Assembly (NCBI GenBank): GCA_015680685.1
Contig: MNCI01006660.1
Location: 222,050-286,049, forward strand
Length of the DNA stretch: 64,000 nt
Reading direction: 5' to 3'
DNA from: Gnetum montanum
Taxonomy: Eukaryota; Streptophyta; Gnetopsida; Gnetales; Gnetaceae
The notes under the pieces were generated by a model, which was not told where the DNA came from, did no database searches, and saw only the letters and a program-made list of their open reading frames with translations. A program made the position numbers and the translations under genes. This document shows positions 23,001 through 35,240 of the stretch, in pieces (positions within the stretch are counted from its first letter, which is position 1; every line of letters begins with the position of its first letter).

Positions 23001-23935
23001 GATTAGTTTAGCTCTAAGATGTATAGTATAGATACATGAATATAATTATAGGCTTTGGAGCTTTTCTTTAGCCACAAGAAACTAGTAATTAATTACAACA
23101 AAAGACTTAGAGACTTGCACAGCAAGAAAAGGAATATTTGGCTAAAAGATTTTTGGGAAACTAAAAATTTATTAACTCAAAGCCTATAAATAGCTTGACG
23201 TGTAATATGAAAATGGGTAGAGAAATTGGAATAAGAGCACAGAAGACTGAAAAAAGCATTGCAATAATGACAACTTAGTTTTTCTTTTTATAAGCTATCT
23301 TTTTAGTTTATTTTCTAGTGTTAACAATTGCTTAGTTAGATGACTAAATCATAGAACATGTTATGTGTTAGCTTTAGAGTAAGTTATTTTCTATAAAAAT
23401 TACAAAGGTTTAGCTTACTTTTGCTTTACTCATAGGATTAGATAGCTTTATTAAGTCTTAGTTACTAATGAATTCTACTCATGATGATTACTATTAGGTT
23501 AGCAGCTTAGCCAAATATTTGAATAAATTCCATTAAGTTTATAACTTTTCTTTTGATTCTCATTACAATTTTATTTGGGGAAATCAATCAACAAATGGCT
23601 TAAGATTTCTTTTAGTGCTATCTTAAAAAGTCATCACTTTATTATTAAATATGGTTTAGAATTTTAGAACTAAGCAATTGTTACTCTTTTAAAATCAATT
23701 TTAGCTCATAGTTAGTAGTTGAAGAGTCATTATGTTGGAAATTTTTAAAAAGGTTAAATATTTATATTTTAAATATTATAATCAATTTACATTTAGGTTA
23801 AATTTACCCATAAGACATTAGCTTAGAAATTCCAGTTGAAGCTATTTGAAGATATTTGTGCTATGGTAGAACTAAAGATTAATAACTATCTAAAACAAGT
23901 TTAAACAAGTTGGTTTTTGCAGCAATAATTCTTAA
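20042..23935 (+). repeat. 5' LTR of element J (about 3.9 kb), palindrome-rich
   Basis: It aligns with 44433-48175 along its length; the 3' boundary (about 23935) is a guess from ...cttaaca. It contains no ORF above 100 codons and shows repeated decayed copies of an inverted motif near TAGAACCAAA/TTTGGTTCTA (for example 21116-21140, 21676-21697 and 22058-22080). A TATA-type cctataaatagc is at 23183. Nothing here encodes a protein I can recognise. Confidence 0.6.
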
Positions 23936-24147
23936 CACTAGAAGGAGGGCTACCTTTTGAAAATTAGTGATAGTCAATTTAGTTCATGAGTGAAACACCA
24001 CATAATTAGGAAGAATTAAAAGGACTTGATAATACATTTAGGATCAAAGAAGAGACATCCTTAGAGGAGGAAATGAAGCTATTTGAACAAGGTACTAGTA
24101 ATGGAATTAAGACTAGGAGAACATGTAGGTCACAATTAATAGCTAGG
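23936..24147 (+). other. Left internal remnant of element J
   Basis: A short open stretch (about 24007-24140, with EETSLEEEMKLFEQGTSNG) may be a gag N-terminus. It ends at ctagg, where the LTR of E begins. Confidence 0.3.
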
Positions 24148-25095
24148 TGATGAGTGTTAAAGTGTCATGTTGACAAGCCTCCATTGACATGGCCTTGTTG
24201 ATGGAACCCCATTTACGTGGTGTTGCCCTGTTGATGGGGTTGCATCGACATAGCATTTACTATGTCTATGGGGCCTCATTGATGCAGTACTATAGCAAAA
24301 ACTATAAATATGAGCTCCCAGCCATGTCTATAGAGGATAGAAGTCATAGTATTAGTAGAGCTCTTGTAGTTTGTCCATTTGAAATTTAGCATATATTTCT
24401 TTGAGTGCCTTTAGTAGGAGTCAAAATGTGTACAGATCTTTATTTGAGCACTGTTGTACTTGAACCACACTAGTCTGTATGGCAATAAAGATGAGCCTTT
24501 TGATCAAACCTTGTAGCACTTAGAACAGATTAATGATTTATTTATGCATTTATTGTCTTTATTAATTATTCCATTACTCAAGCTAAATGAGACTTTAATG
24601 AACTATTTAATTAATTAAGCTAAATAGATTAAGTACATAACTATGATTACTTTGAGCATAAACGCGTATTCACTTGGTAATCCTAGTAGCATTATTATTT
24701 GATACGCTTAGTAGCATAATGCTTGGTAACCTAACAATGGATAGGTGGGTTTAGGATGTGTACAGAAAGTGGGACTGAATGCTTGTATTAGGACTAGCTA
24801 GAGAATAGTTAATTAGTTAAATTAAATTAGTTATTAAATTACTTCATCTCTCTACTTTAAGCACCAATGAACATAAAACACAAAACAATAAAAATCATAT
24901 GACTCAATTACACTTAACCATACCATGTGCCTCACAAGTGTAACTAGGAAGACAATGAATGACCTTTAGGATAAGATTCACTTCCTAGAAGACTAGTGTA
25001 TCAAAAACTATAGAGTCCATGGAATTCAACTAGATTATGTGTAAACACTTTGTGATTTGTATGGTTGGGCGTAGGGGTACCTCAACCACTCATCA
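24148..25095 (+). repeat. 5' LTR of element E (948 bp)
   Basis: It runs from tgatgagtg to cactcatca. U3 has repeats around gttgatgg (24165-24290) instead of the GATATC repeats of A-D; TATAAATA is at 24303-24310 and caataaaga at about 24481. The U5 half is related to the LTRs of A, C and D. Confidence 0.9.
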
Positions 25096-25114
25096 TTGGT
25101 GCTATTGTCAAGGA
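25096..25114 (+). other. Decayed tRNA-Asp primer binding site, element E
   Basis: tggtgctattgtcaagga differs from TGGCGCCGTTGCCGGGGA at six places, all transitions. Confidence 0.75.
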
Positions 25115-25264
25115 CTCTGTTTGTTGAAATGTGTGCTATCTAGGATTAGTGAACATTATTAATATTATTGGATAAGCCTAAGGTCAACATCACTCTTACA
25201 CGACATATAATTACAAAAGCACATTGATCCTTTATTTGTTTGTAAATTGTATTCTTCTTTTCAT

Positions 25265-27700
25265 AGGCATGATGATGTCAAACCGTCAGTCCCATAGGAG
25301 TGAAAAGTGGTATATACTCATCCAGATGAGTATGTACCTAACTTCACCTTCATCCTACATTAGGATGAGCAACTATAAAGGCATGATATGGAGGACAACA
25401 TTGCAATGCCCCTCAATTGATTTGTGCCCATGATGCTGCTTTGAGCTCTTAAGAAATTAGGCATCCATGATCTTTAAGAAGAGTATGTTGTGCATGACTA
25501 TGACTACTAGGACTACCATCCAACTAAAACACAACACAAGCTAGATTAACACTAGANGCAAACTCCCCTTTAGTTGTCACGACCATGGTCATTAGATTTT
25601 TTATTATCTTGATGCTTATTTAATCCCTTGCCTTAAATGCCATCTTTTCGTAAACCTAGATTATTAATTGTAGACCATAGGTTCAGGGTCACATCCCTAT
25701 CATTAGTAACAAGGGGTGGAGAATTTTCTTGTTGAGAACCCTCAGAGGAAGGATCCTCGTTGTCATCTAGGTTTAGTAGGAATAAGGGATTGGTGAACCA
25801 TTTCCCCTTCACAGCCTCATGATGCTTCTTCTNATGGTGGTGGTAGTCCTTCTCCCTCTTCGTCCTCTTCATCTGCATGCTCTTCTTCTGATTCTAATAG
25901 ATGCCATAGAAAGAATAACCATAATGGAAGTGCTCCATGGGACAACAATACTAATCACCAAGCCCATAATGAATAAAGAGGTAACAAAGAACATCAGCAG
26001 TCACAACACAATCATGATGATGAGGAGCCTTTGTTAGTAACTTGAAACATGCTTAACATTGTAGAGGAAATTAAGATTTCAACTAACTATGTGAAAGATA
26101 GTCAAATTAAGTGCTTAGACATGAATAATATCCCAAGATTTGAGGGAAAATATAACTCTAATTTGTAGACACATCTACAAGCTTTCCATGATGCCTATGA
26201 TTTGCAGAACATTGAAAATGATTAGTAGAAACTCAAACACTTTCCTAGGACACTCATCAAGAAGGCTGAAAGCTGGTATCAATTCTTAGAGCTAGAATCC
26301 ATTCATAAATGGAGTACCATGCTGGAACTATTTAATGATACATACCAAATGTACTCTAGAGTGTCTAATCTGAGAAGGAAAGTCCAAGGCTGGAAATAAG
26401 GAACACATGAATCCTTGGATGCCGTCATGGGTAGATTTTTATTCTCTATTACACTGATGCCTTGGCCATGGTTATTCTTATAAGGAACAACTCCGCCACA
26501 TCATAAATGGCCTTAGAGCAGAAACCAGAAGAACTCTTGGGGTTTATACCCAAGGGAGACTATCCAAACTAAGAGCTCATCAAATACAAAGCTTGATAGA
26601 GTAGGTAGCAAAAGAAGAAGATGAGCTTTGAAAAAGAGGAAGTGCAAAAGAATATAATAGAAACCCTTCCATTAGAGGAAGGGAGGTCCAATTTTGTGAT
26701 GAGAAGCCACTACTTGATAAAGTGGTGAATAGGAAAACCTTGCCCATCCAGAAATCTATTTCCAATATTTTGGCAAAGGTTTGTAAATTATGGGACTCTT
26801 TGGATGAAAAATTTCAAACTTCTATGAAGATTGTTGAAGCATCCAAAGAGTAAAATAGTAATCATGATTGCAAGAGCCAGAAAGAAGCTAAACGTGCCTA
26901 CCAGAGAGGTAAAGGCAAAGCTAATTTAGTTGAAGAAGTTATGGAGATAGACTCCAATGATGACAATGGATGTGCCATTTGTCAATATGAACATCCTACG
27001 GGATGTTGCCCTATGGTGTTACACTTACAAGAATCTAGGGTGTACACACTAAACCTATGACTAGCACATAGGCAAACACCCAAATGATTATCTTATCCTC
27101 AAGGCAATCTAAGGGAGTTCCACTAGCAACAACAAGCTTACTATCCAAGTGGAGCTCTACCACAACCTTATGAACAATATCAATAGTAGCACCAACGACA
27201 ATTATGGGGAATGCCACTGCCAAGATAGCAGTACCCTTATAGGAAATTAGATCCATACCAATACTATGTTCAACAACCTGTTTCTCCATGAGGCTGTACA
27301 AGACATGTCTCATTCTAGCATCACTATTATCTTTCAGAGTACCATCAAACTCATTCACCATCTACTTGAAGGAAGCACCCATATCCATTCCACCCTCTGT
27401 ATGCATTTGCAAAAATCCCTTTGCTCTCAACCTAGATACCTCTTGCTCCATCCATGCAGGGTGAAATTCCCCCATAGCCGCAACAACAAAATGCTACGAG
27501 GGTTGTACATTTACAACTAGCCATCCAGCCAAGTGGTTTGGATAATCGATCTAGGAAATGACCATTTTTTCGACCCAATAGTTCTTCCAAACTCTCACAA
27601 CCTAATGTAGTTGATCGTCCTACATCTTCAACACACTCATCCTCTGCATCAAATAAATTTGAGAATCCTTCAAAGAAAACACTACCTCAGATCTGGACTC
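25265..27700 (+). pseudogene. Gag of element E (contains an inverted N-bounded segment)
   Basis: The start is near MMMSNRQSH (25268), then YTHPDEYVPNFTFILH (about 25317). Plus-strand homology is interrupted at 25557 and resumes at 25833; the part between (25558-25832) is on the minus strand. Later blocks are LDMNNIPRFEGKYNSNL and LQAFHDAYDLQNIEND (26118-26220), SWYQFLELESIHKWSTMLEL, and the knuckle CAICQYEHPTGCC (about 26972-27010, CX2CX3HX4C), then a Pro/Tyr/Gln-rich tail. Stops replace Gln, Arg and Trp codons. Confidence 0.85.
25558..25832 (-). pseudogene. Gag fragment of element E in inverted orientation between two Ns
   Basis: The minus strand reads KKHHEAVKGKWFTNPLF and LWSTINNLGLRK, which fills the gap in E gag when compared with A (QHTLLKGKEVSHVLNE and YQNLRSMIHN, 5450-5230). 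N at 25557 and 25833 bound it. See findings. Confidence 0.8.
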
Positions 27701-28600
27701 TGATGTTAACTCATGCTATTTATGATTGGATCAAGGTTGGCAACCTTTCCACGAAAAGATCTAACTTAGGAAGTCCTCTTATTTGCTTGTAGATTGCTAG
27801 ACATGAGCCATGTAAAGCTCTTATTGACTTTGGTTTTGGTGTCAATCTCATCTCCTATGACATGTACAAGGCCTAGAACCTATCATCTCTCAAGAAGAGC
27901 AACATTTGTTTGGAATTGATAGACCAGTTAATCACTATCCCTTTGGAACTAGTGGAGGATATCATGATTACAATTTGTGGGTTGTCCTATCTTATCAATC
28001 TTTTGGTGATCAAGGTGGAGAAATGCAAAGGCGAATTCCCCATCATTATGGGAAGGACTTGGCTAAGCACAATTGATGCACGAATGGGCATAAGAAGCCT
28101 CTCCTTGGAAATCTCCAAGGAGAATGAATTTAGATGACTAGAGAAGAAGCATGTTCCATGCATCATGTATAGTGATAATGGGTGCAATTGCATGCAGAAA
28201 ATATAGTTCATTAAGAGTACATTCATTAAAGCATGCAATCAATGTACACATGAAATAGTTATCCAAAGGTGCCTATATGTAGAAACCACAAAACAAGAGA
28301 TCACCGAGTGGCTGATAGATAACTCTGACACCAACACATTATGCATGGAACCAACTGAGAACCTAACATGTGCCTATGTCAAAGGCATGAACGAACTTGA
28401 GCAAGTTAATTACCAACTCTTTGATGATAAAAATGATGATACCTTTTTGGGAGAGTTGGAAATCCATGATAATTTCAAGCAAGAGCCCCTAGAGTTAAAA
28501 AATCTACTAGCTAACATGAAGTATGCATTTTTAAATAATGAAAAGTTGGTTATAATCAATGCAAATCTTTCCCCCAAACAAAAAGATAAGCTGTTGTAGG
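27701..28600 (+). pseudogene. Protease and linker of element E
   Basis: It reads LMLTHAIYDWIKVGNLS, then ALIDFGFGVNLIS at the active site (the D-S/T-G is D-F-G), PLELVEDIMITICGLSYL and FPIIMGRTWLSTIDAR. The linker 28345-28600 is an open frame of 84 codons with FLGELEIHDNFKQEPLELK and LSPKQKDKLL, the segment just before RT. The homologous linker in A and C is where their pol deletion starts. Confidence 0.85.
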
Positions 28601-29960
28601 TGGTCAAAAAATGACCAACAACCTTTTCTTGGTCATATCCCGAGCTGACTAGAATTGATCTAAGGATATGCCAACATTACATTTACACTAACTTGAACAT
28701 GAAGCTAAGAAGGTAGCCGTAGTGGCAGTTGAACCCCAAGCTAAAGTAGATCATTAAGAAGGCAAGAGAACAATTTCTCAAGGTGGGGTTCATCTATTCC
28801 ATTGTGGATTATGAGTGGATTAGCCCACTCATAATTGTGCTAAAGAAAGATGGCAAGTGGTGATTCTACATTGACTTTAAGCTGTTGAATATGACAACAT
28901 TTAAAGATCATTTTCCATTTCCATTTGTGGGCCAAGTGCTGGACACCGTCTTTGGGCATTGCTATTATAGATTCCTGAATGGTTATAGTGGCTATAACCA
29001 AATCTAGATTGCACTTAAAGATTAGGCCAAGACAACATTCACGCAACCCTAGGGAACTTTTGCATATTATAAGGTGCCATTTTGTCTATGCAATGTCCTT
29101 GCAACATTCCAATGCATGATCCTTAGTATTTTTTAATAGTATATTAGTAGCAAGATAGAAGTCTTTATAAATGACTTCTCTACTTATGGAGCTACATTTA
29201 GGCAAGTGTTAGATTGCCTTGAGTAGGTACTGAAAAGATGTGTTGAAAGAAACCTTAGGCTCAATTGGCAGAAAATCCATCTAATGGTCTAGGAGGACAT
29301 AGTATTGGGACAACGAATTTCACAAGAAGGGATTGAGGTAGACCTTAAAAAGATAAAGGTCATCCAAGGAATCACACATTAACTAGAGATAGTTAAAGGT
29401 GTTTGATCATTCCTTTGACACATTGGCTACTACCAATGATTCATAGAGAATTTCTCTAAGATTGCAAAGTTGTTGGTCTTGCTTACAAAGAAAGATGCTT
29501 TGTTCATTTGGACCAAGGAATGTGAACATGCATTTTAACCACTAAAAGACAAACTTGTGGAAACTCTAATTCTATGGGAACCAGATTGGTCTAGACCATT
29601 TCACATACAGATGGACACATCTAATTATGCCTTGGAAGCCATTCTTATGCAGTTGGATGATAAGAAACATCCATATTACATCCACTACATGAATTAAAGC
29701 ATTGTGGATGCACAGTTGAATTACACCACAACTAAGAAAGAATTGATGACAGTGGTGCATGCTCTTGAAAATTTCAAGTACTATATGCTTGGCTACAAAA
29801 TGTTTGTGTACATAGATCACAGTGCCATTTGCTTCCTAATGAATAACCCAATAGTGAGCCCCCATATTATATGATGGCTTATGATTTTGCAGGAATTCAA
29901 TCTCACAATGGTAGATCAGAAAGGAACTAAGAATGTGGTCACTAACCATCTCTCTTAGTT
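28601..29960 (+). pseudogene. Reverse transcriptase and RNase H of element E
   Basis: RT motifs in order are WISPLIIVLKKDGKW, YIDFKLLN, FPFPFVGQVLDTVFGHCYY, GYSGYNQI, KTTFTQP then GTFAYYKVPF, and the catalytic box FINDFSTYG (normally F-x-D-D, so the first Asp is Asn). The DFS-YG context is characteristic of Athila. Next come IVLGQRISQEGIEVDLKKI and the connection IGYYQ. RNase H has PFHIQMDTSNYALEAIL (29601), AQLNYTTTKKELMTVVHA and VYIDHSAICFLM. Stops fall at expected Arg, Gln and Trp codons. Confidence 0.92.
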
Positions 29961-31360
29961 AAGATGGGATAATAAAGAGAAGGAGAGCTTTCTCTTTAAT
30001 TAATTTCTAGATAAACTCCTCTTTATAGGAGTAGTAAATGGACAAATACCCATAGAAACAACATGGTACAATGGCATTCTCACTTACCTTCTCACTCAAG
30101 AGATGCCATAGGTTTTGGAATTTAGGAAGAAACAACAGTTTCTTTATTGGGCAAAGTACTTTATGGAAATCAATGGACACCTTTACAAGGTATGCATTGA
30201 TGGTATGGTTCATTAGTATATCCCTAATGTAGATCAACTATGCATTCTTTAGGATGGTCATGGTGGTCTTTGTGGAGGCCACTATGTAGGGAGATGCATG
30301 ATCATAAAAATATTGATGGCAAGATACTATTGACCTACAATCTTCAGGGATGCCCACCAATTTTTCCAATCTTATGAATGCTATTAAAGAGATGGTGGGA
30401 TGACTACATGAACGGAGAATCATCAATAATGGATTCAACCACTAGAACCATTTGACATATGGGGCATTAACTTCATGGATTTCATCACACGCATGTCCAA
30501 TAGAAAGACATATATCATCGTAGTAGTCACTTACTACACCAAATAGGCAAAGCAACAAGTATCATTGACTATACATCATCCACTATTGCTAGATTTGTAC
30601 AACAAAATGTTGTAAATAGGTTCGAGGTGCCATGTGCACTAATTTCTGACAATGAAACTCATTTTACAAGTGCCATTTTTGAAAAATTATGCAATGCTTA
30701 GTGGTTGAACATAAATTAACAACACCCTATCATCCCCAAGCCAATGGTCAAGCAGAGGTAACTAATAGGAAGATAACAAAGATCCTAACAAGGACCATAA
30801 ACAAATATAGGAGATACTAGAGCAAACAACTCAACAATGCCCTTTGGGCCTATTGCTCAACATGAAAACTCCCTATTAGCTACTCTCTCTATGAGTTAGT
30901 GTATGGAAAACTTCCAATACTCCCAATTCAATCCAAGATCCATACACTTTCAATAGCCTATGAATTGAATCATGACCTAAGCCTAGCACAAAAAGAAAGA
31001 TTGATCAACCTCAATGTGCTAGATGAAAACCAATTAGTGGCTCTATCTTTGAATGAAGTGCACAGGCATTCAACAAGCAATGACATGACCTTAAAATATA
31101 GAAAGTGAGATTTCAATTGGGAGATAAGGTTCTCTATTGGAACCCCACATATGTACCCTAGAAAACAAAGTTCCAAACATTGTGGGAGGGATCATATATA
31201 ATTAATGAAACCTTTTCCTCTAGGGCCATGTTAATCTACAAACCTGAGAGCCCAAATAAAAAGTAGTTTCTCAACATCCAACAAGTGAAGCTTTTCCATG
31301 AGCCCAAGAAAGTCAGTGCAATGAATACCTCAGTGGATAGAAAACCATGCTCAATTTTTT
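29961..31360 (+). pseudogene. Integrase of element E
   Basis: The HHCC-type region is near GHGGLCGGHYVGRCM (30256) and FQSYECY, with one Cys lost. Core motifs are PFDIWGINFMDFI (catalytic Asp to Asn), LISDNETHFTS (second Asp kept) and [15 protein letters not shown] (Glu kept), then a frame change, LYELVYGKLPILP, and the C-terminal part FQLGDKVLYWNP. It ends near 31360. Confidence 0.9.
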
Positions 31361-31378
31361 GGATCTCCTCCTTCCAAC

Positions 31379-31396
31379 TTAGTTGTGGAGGAGATG
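31379..31396 (+). other. Internal purine tract 1 of element E
   Basis: ttagttgtggaggagatg lies immediately after integrase and resembles the terminal tract (ttagttgtgggggta at 43179-43192). It is conserved in position in C, D and A. Confidence 0.5.
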
Positions 31397-32850
31397 ACCA
31401 TCCATGTTAATCATCCATATGGCTCCTTAGTTTTTCTATTTTTTTTGTTTTCCATGTTCTTGATTTTGCAAGATATTTATTTTACACCATTGTTAGTACA
31501 TTTGAATCTTTTTTAAATATTTTACACTTTCTTATATATTTTACTTTGTTTTGTTTAAGTGTGACTTTTAGATTTTTGCTAATAAGCGTGCTTTATGCCA
31601 ACAAGAAATAGCAGTGTTGTGGCTACTACTAATGGTGCTTTATGCTTAATATTTTATTTGTTAATTTTTAGTTTCTATTTTTGAATTTTTGTATCAATGG
31701 ATTAGTCATGGTTTCTTTTTCATGGAATAAGAAATGAGTCCACGAGATCCACTCATTCACAAACTTTATGGTTTTCTTGGTTTTGGAAGTTTGAGGTCCC
31801 TTTCATTAAACAAATTTTAATAAATTCATGGCCTTGGTAGCTTCCAAAATTGGGAAGGATTCAAAGGTTTGTATAGGATGTGACTTCAAGGGAACTTAAT
31901 ACTCTTGGTACTCTTCTACTTACTTGGGTGCATGAGTATTTTCATTGACATCTTACTATTCCATATCGTCCAATAACTAGAAGTCAAATAACATTTTTGC
32001 ATGGTATGGTTCCCATAAAAAAATAAAAATAAAATAAAAAAAAACATGATGGAAATTTAAAGCACATCCCTTAGAAAAATAAACAGGCTACAAGCACTAG
32101 TTATGGAACTAGAAAGACATGTTATCCATGCCTAAAGGTCCCCTCTAACTAAGGCCTCCTTTCACTTCCTACTTCTCTTTTCTCCTCTTTATGAAATGGT
32201 GGTTGTTCTATGGGTGCACTCTTGTGTCTTGAGGGGATGGATTGGTCTTGGAGTGGCAATGCAAAGTCATTGAAAGAGGTTGGTTATGGTTTAGACTAAG
32301 GATGGATCTTCTCAGGTCATTTTAAACACAAATTCCACAAGGGATCTCTTATGACCTTATTTAGAATTCTATTCCACCTTCTCCATCATTCATCTTTGTT
32401 GACCATAATTCACCTTACTATTGGTGTCCATGTTCTTGATCTTGTTGGTTGGTCTAACATATTTGAATTCCTCGGTAAAATCTTCTGGCTTTTGGTCCTT
32501 AACTTCCATTGACCATTAATCACCTATGGGGCCCATAAACTTCTTAGGTTGAGGTTATGCAAGGGCAAATAAGGCATGTGCCTACTATGGGAAGGACTTA
32601 ATTTCATATCCCTTGGTTGAATTCATTAAGTACCTTACCCTTAGAAATTCTTGCAATTAGAATCTTTCATACATCTATTTTCTGCATCACACCATGTGCT
32701 CCTTTACATATGTTAGTCATTAAACATACGCTTCATCGAATTTTTCAATTTTTGACCTTTCAAAGATCCTCTTTAATGATTTTAATGATTTATCATTGAA
32801 AAATTCTTTATATTTTTTGAGATGTTCAAATTTCAAATTTTTGCCTATGG
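31397..32850 (+). other. Spacer after integrase of element E
   Basis: This is a T-rich non-coding spacer. The 28-nt motif agaaagacat-gttatccatg-cctaaaggt is at 32111-32139. Segment 32095-32230 is homologous to the spacer of A, which lacks precisely this motif. I see no coding potential. Confidence 0.6.
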
Positions 32851-32960
32851 ACCCTATATACTGGGCTCTGTCGATGGAGAAGACCCATATATAAGGCCCC
32901 GTCGATGGAGCAGATCCATATATGAGGCCCCATCAATGTAAGGGAAAAATGCTATAAATA
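32851..32960 (+). promoter_or_regulatory. LTR-like internal promoter candidate upstream of ORF3, element E
   Basis: Three 31-32-bp repeats (32851-32882, 32883-32913 and 32914-32944) share ccatatataaggccccgtcgatggag. They are followed by TATAAATA at 32953-32960. The repeat core ggccccgtcgatgga matches the LTR U3 stretch ggccttgttgatgga (24192-24206), and the last repeat plus TATA box parallels ggcctcattgatgcag...TATAAATA of the LTR (24267-24310). Confidence 0.5.
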
Positions 32961-33107
32961 GATGTTACCCCACTTGGAAAATTTTACATTGTCTCACAAA
33001 CACCAAGGGAGTTTTTTAATTTTTTAGAGACCAGAACCTTCCAGAGCCCATAACTTTCAAATCATTTATCCAAATCCCTTTATTCTTTAACCTTGCAACT
33101 ACTGAAG

Positions 33108-33398
33108 GTAAGCTCTTTGTCATGGGGGCAACAAATGTACCATTTTTAACAAAAAATTTTTCACCATTTTTCTAATTCCCACAAAGGTTTAACTAAGAAA
33201 TCAATTGTTAAACACCAAATTACAAGAGTTAAACCTTTCCAACAAGCTTCAATGACATTTATAATAAATAATTAATAAAATAATTAATTTGGCATGGTTC
33301 AAATTTAGCCAAAGTGTAACTAACTAATGGAAAAAGATATTTAAATATTTAGAGTTACACATTATATCTACTAATCCATGGATGTGTTGTGACCACAG
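33108..33398 (+). other. Candidate intron before ORF3 of element E
   Basis: The donor is ctgaag|GTAAGC at 33108. A branch-point candidate, ctaat, is at 33371-33375, and the acceptor gaccacag at 33398 lies directly before ATG 33399. The length is 291 nt. A purine-rich tgtcatgggggca is at 33119-33130. Matching sites occur in C and D. Confidence 0.5.
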
Positions 33399-35240
33399 AT
33401 GGTACCAAAGGAAAAGCACATGTAGGAAGAAGGACCATCTCAACCAAGGAAGAAATGGCCTAGAATGGGAAGAGGCTAAGAATAGGCCCAAGAAGAACCA
33501 CTGACAACCCACACCACATGTCCTCTTAGGGAAGAGATAGAAGTGAAATCTATCAGACATATTTCAGAACCAATAACAGTAATAGAACACTTCCATTAGG
33601 ATGATGCACTAGCACCACAAGAAAATCTAGAGGTGACCTTGACAAAGGCTTACCTGATTTAGATCAAATTATAAGAGGTCTAGAAAATAGTTCTTTAGGA
33701 GTTAAACTTTGGCCCATTCTTGTAGCAAGAACCAAAAGAAGTGTAGGACCAACTAAAGGCCTCTCCCATGTGGCCAATCATCACTTCCACCATGGTGTGG
33801 TACATGGGAAAGATATTTCTATTCTAGAATAATAGGTAGCCTAGATCACTGTGAAAATCAAGGACATCTCAATGTCCTACTTGGCACAAGCCATTTCTAT
33901 AGTGCTTCAATTACCTAAAATAGGGGCAAGTCTTGTTGAGATCTCAATGCAAGTAAATCCTAGCATCAAAAAGGAGTGGATTCAATGGTACTATGGTGTT
34001 GATTGCAAGAGGTTCGATGCACTCACACTGGTAGAGAGGACATACTACAATATTATGTCCTTTCACCTAAATCCCATGGTAAGGCCAAGTAAGCTCACCA
34101 TCTTCTCTACCCAAGCATGCACTACTCTAAGTGGGAGATTCCTCGTCAACCTTCCACAACTGATCTATTTAGAGATGGAGAAGTAGTTTAAAGAAAATGA
34201 ACATGGAAGGAAGACACTCCCCTTCCCATTCCCCATTAGAAAACTTTGTCGAAGGGGAGGAATAGCTTGCTACACAAATGACATCATTAGGTAAGTTCTG
34301 ACTACCAACTAGGTGGAAATGATGAAAGATAAGATACATACAATGACTATCCAAGAAGAGGAGTAGTGACCACCACCTTCACCTTCCATATAAATAACTA
34401 TGCCAAACATTGCTACAACTATCCAATAGTTGCATAAATATAGAGAATGGCTCTTGAGTGAGCAAGAACAATGAGCAAGAATGAGTGGTGGGGATCCATC
34501 TATGTATAGACCAGCAATGAGTTACCTAAATGAGGTGGCCTGGACAATTATTTTGATGGGTGGAGGTGGATCCTTTTTCTTAGCCCAAAGAATGCAGCTA
34601 CCCACGAGGTCAAATGTGAGTGCTAGAGAGGCCATAGTATTTCTCATAGAACAACCACCACTACCAGAAATATTTGGGAATGCTGCAACCTTCTCAATGC
34701 ACTTGGAGGAGGGTGAGGGGACAACATTTTTGGTGATGTAGCACCAGGGGTAGGAGATTGTAGCAGAAGTAGTCACTAACTAGATTGTTGAAATACTCAA
34801 TGTATATGCAACATCTATACTAGACATTACTATACTCAATGATGTGTAGATGTCTGTAGGAATCATAAGCAGTAGAATAAACGTAGAATAGCATGAAGAA
34901 TTACTAGATTGACTAGTGGGAACCAAGTAATCACTTCCAAATGTCTTTGACCTTCTGGATAGTATTACTACAACCTAGTCAAAGCTGCTAAAGGTAAGGG
35001 GCAAAAATATCATCTTGGAGGGGCAACTTGAAATAGCCAAGGAGATGAATGAATGCTTGGCTATGGAAGTTGCTGGGTTAAGAGCCCAAATTATAGACCT
35101 TGCATTTCTCAACTTGGCACTGAGAAGAGATGAAGCTATGGAATAGCTGTACACTAAACTAAAAGGGGTTGAGCGTGCAATGGAGACAATGGTGTTCTAC
35201 CAATCCTTGGTAGAGGCCACATTGCACAAGATTCAGAAGG
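33399..35240 (+). pseudogene. ORF3 of element E, part before the D insertion
   Basis: It starts at ATG 33399 (MVPKEKHM). The central domain is open at 33851-34186 (VKIKDISMSYLAQAISIVLQ, ALTLVERTYYNIMSFHLNP, RFLVNLPQLIYLEMEK) and continues after a stop with LPFPFPIRKLCRRGGI. It aligns with C 14990-15530. The tail is coiled-coil-like (KNIILEGQLEIAKEMNECLA, LALRRDEAMEXLYTKLKG). D interrupts it at 35241-35245. This type of ORF is known from the third position of Athila elements; its biochemical role is not established. Confidence 0.7.

Noticed and set aside
25224-25433. ORF of 69 codons as the E gag start
   Set aside because: The gag frame identified by similarity to A (YTHPDEYVPNF) is a different frame; the ORF overlaps it by chance after the first residues.
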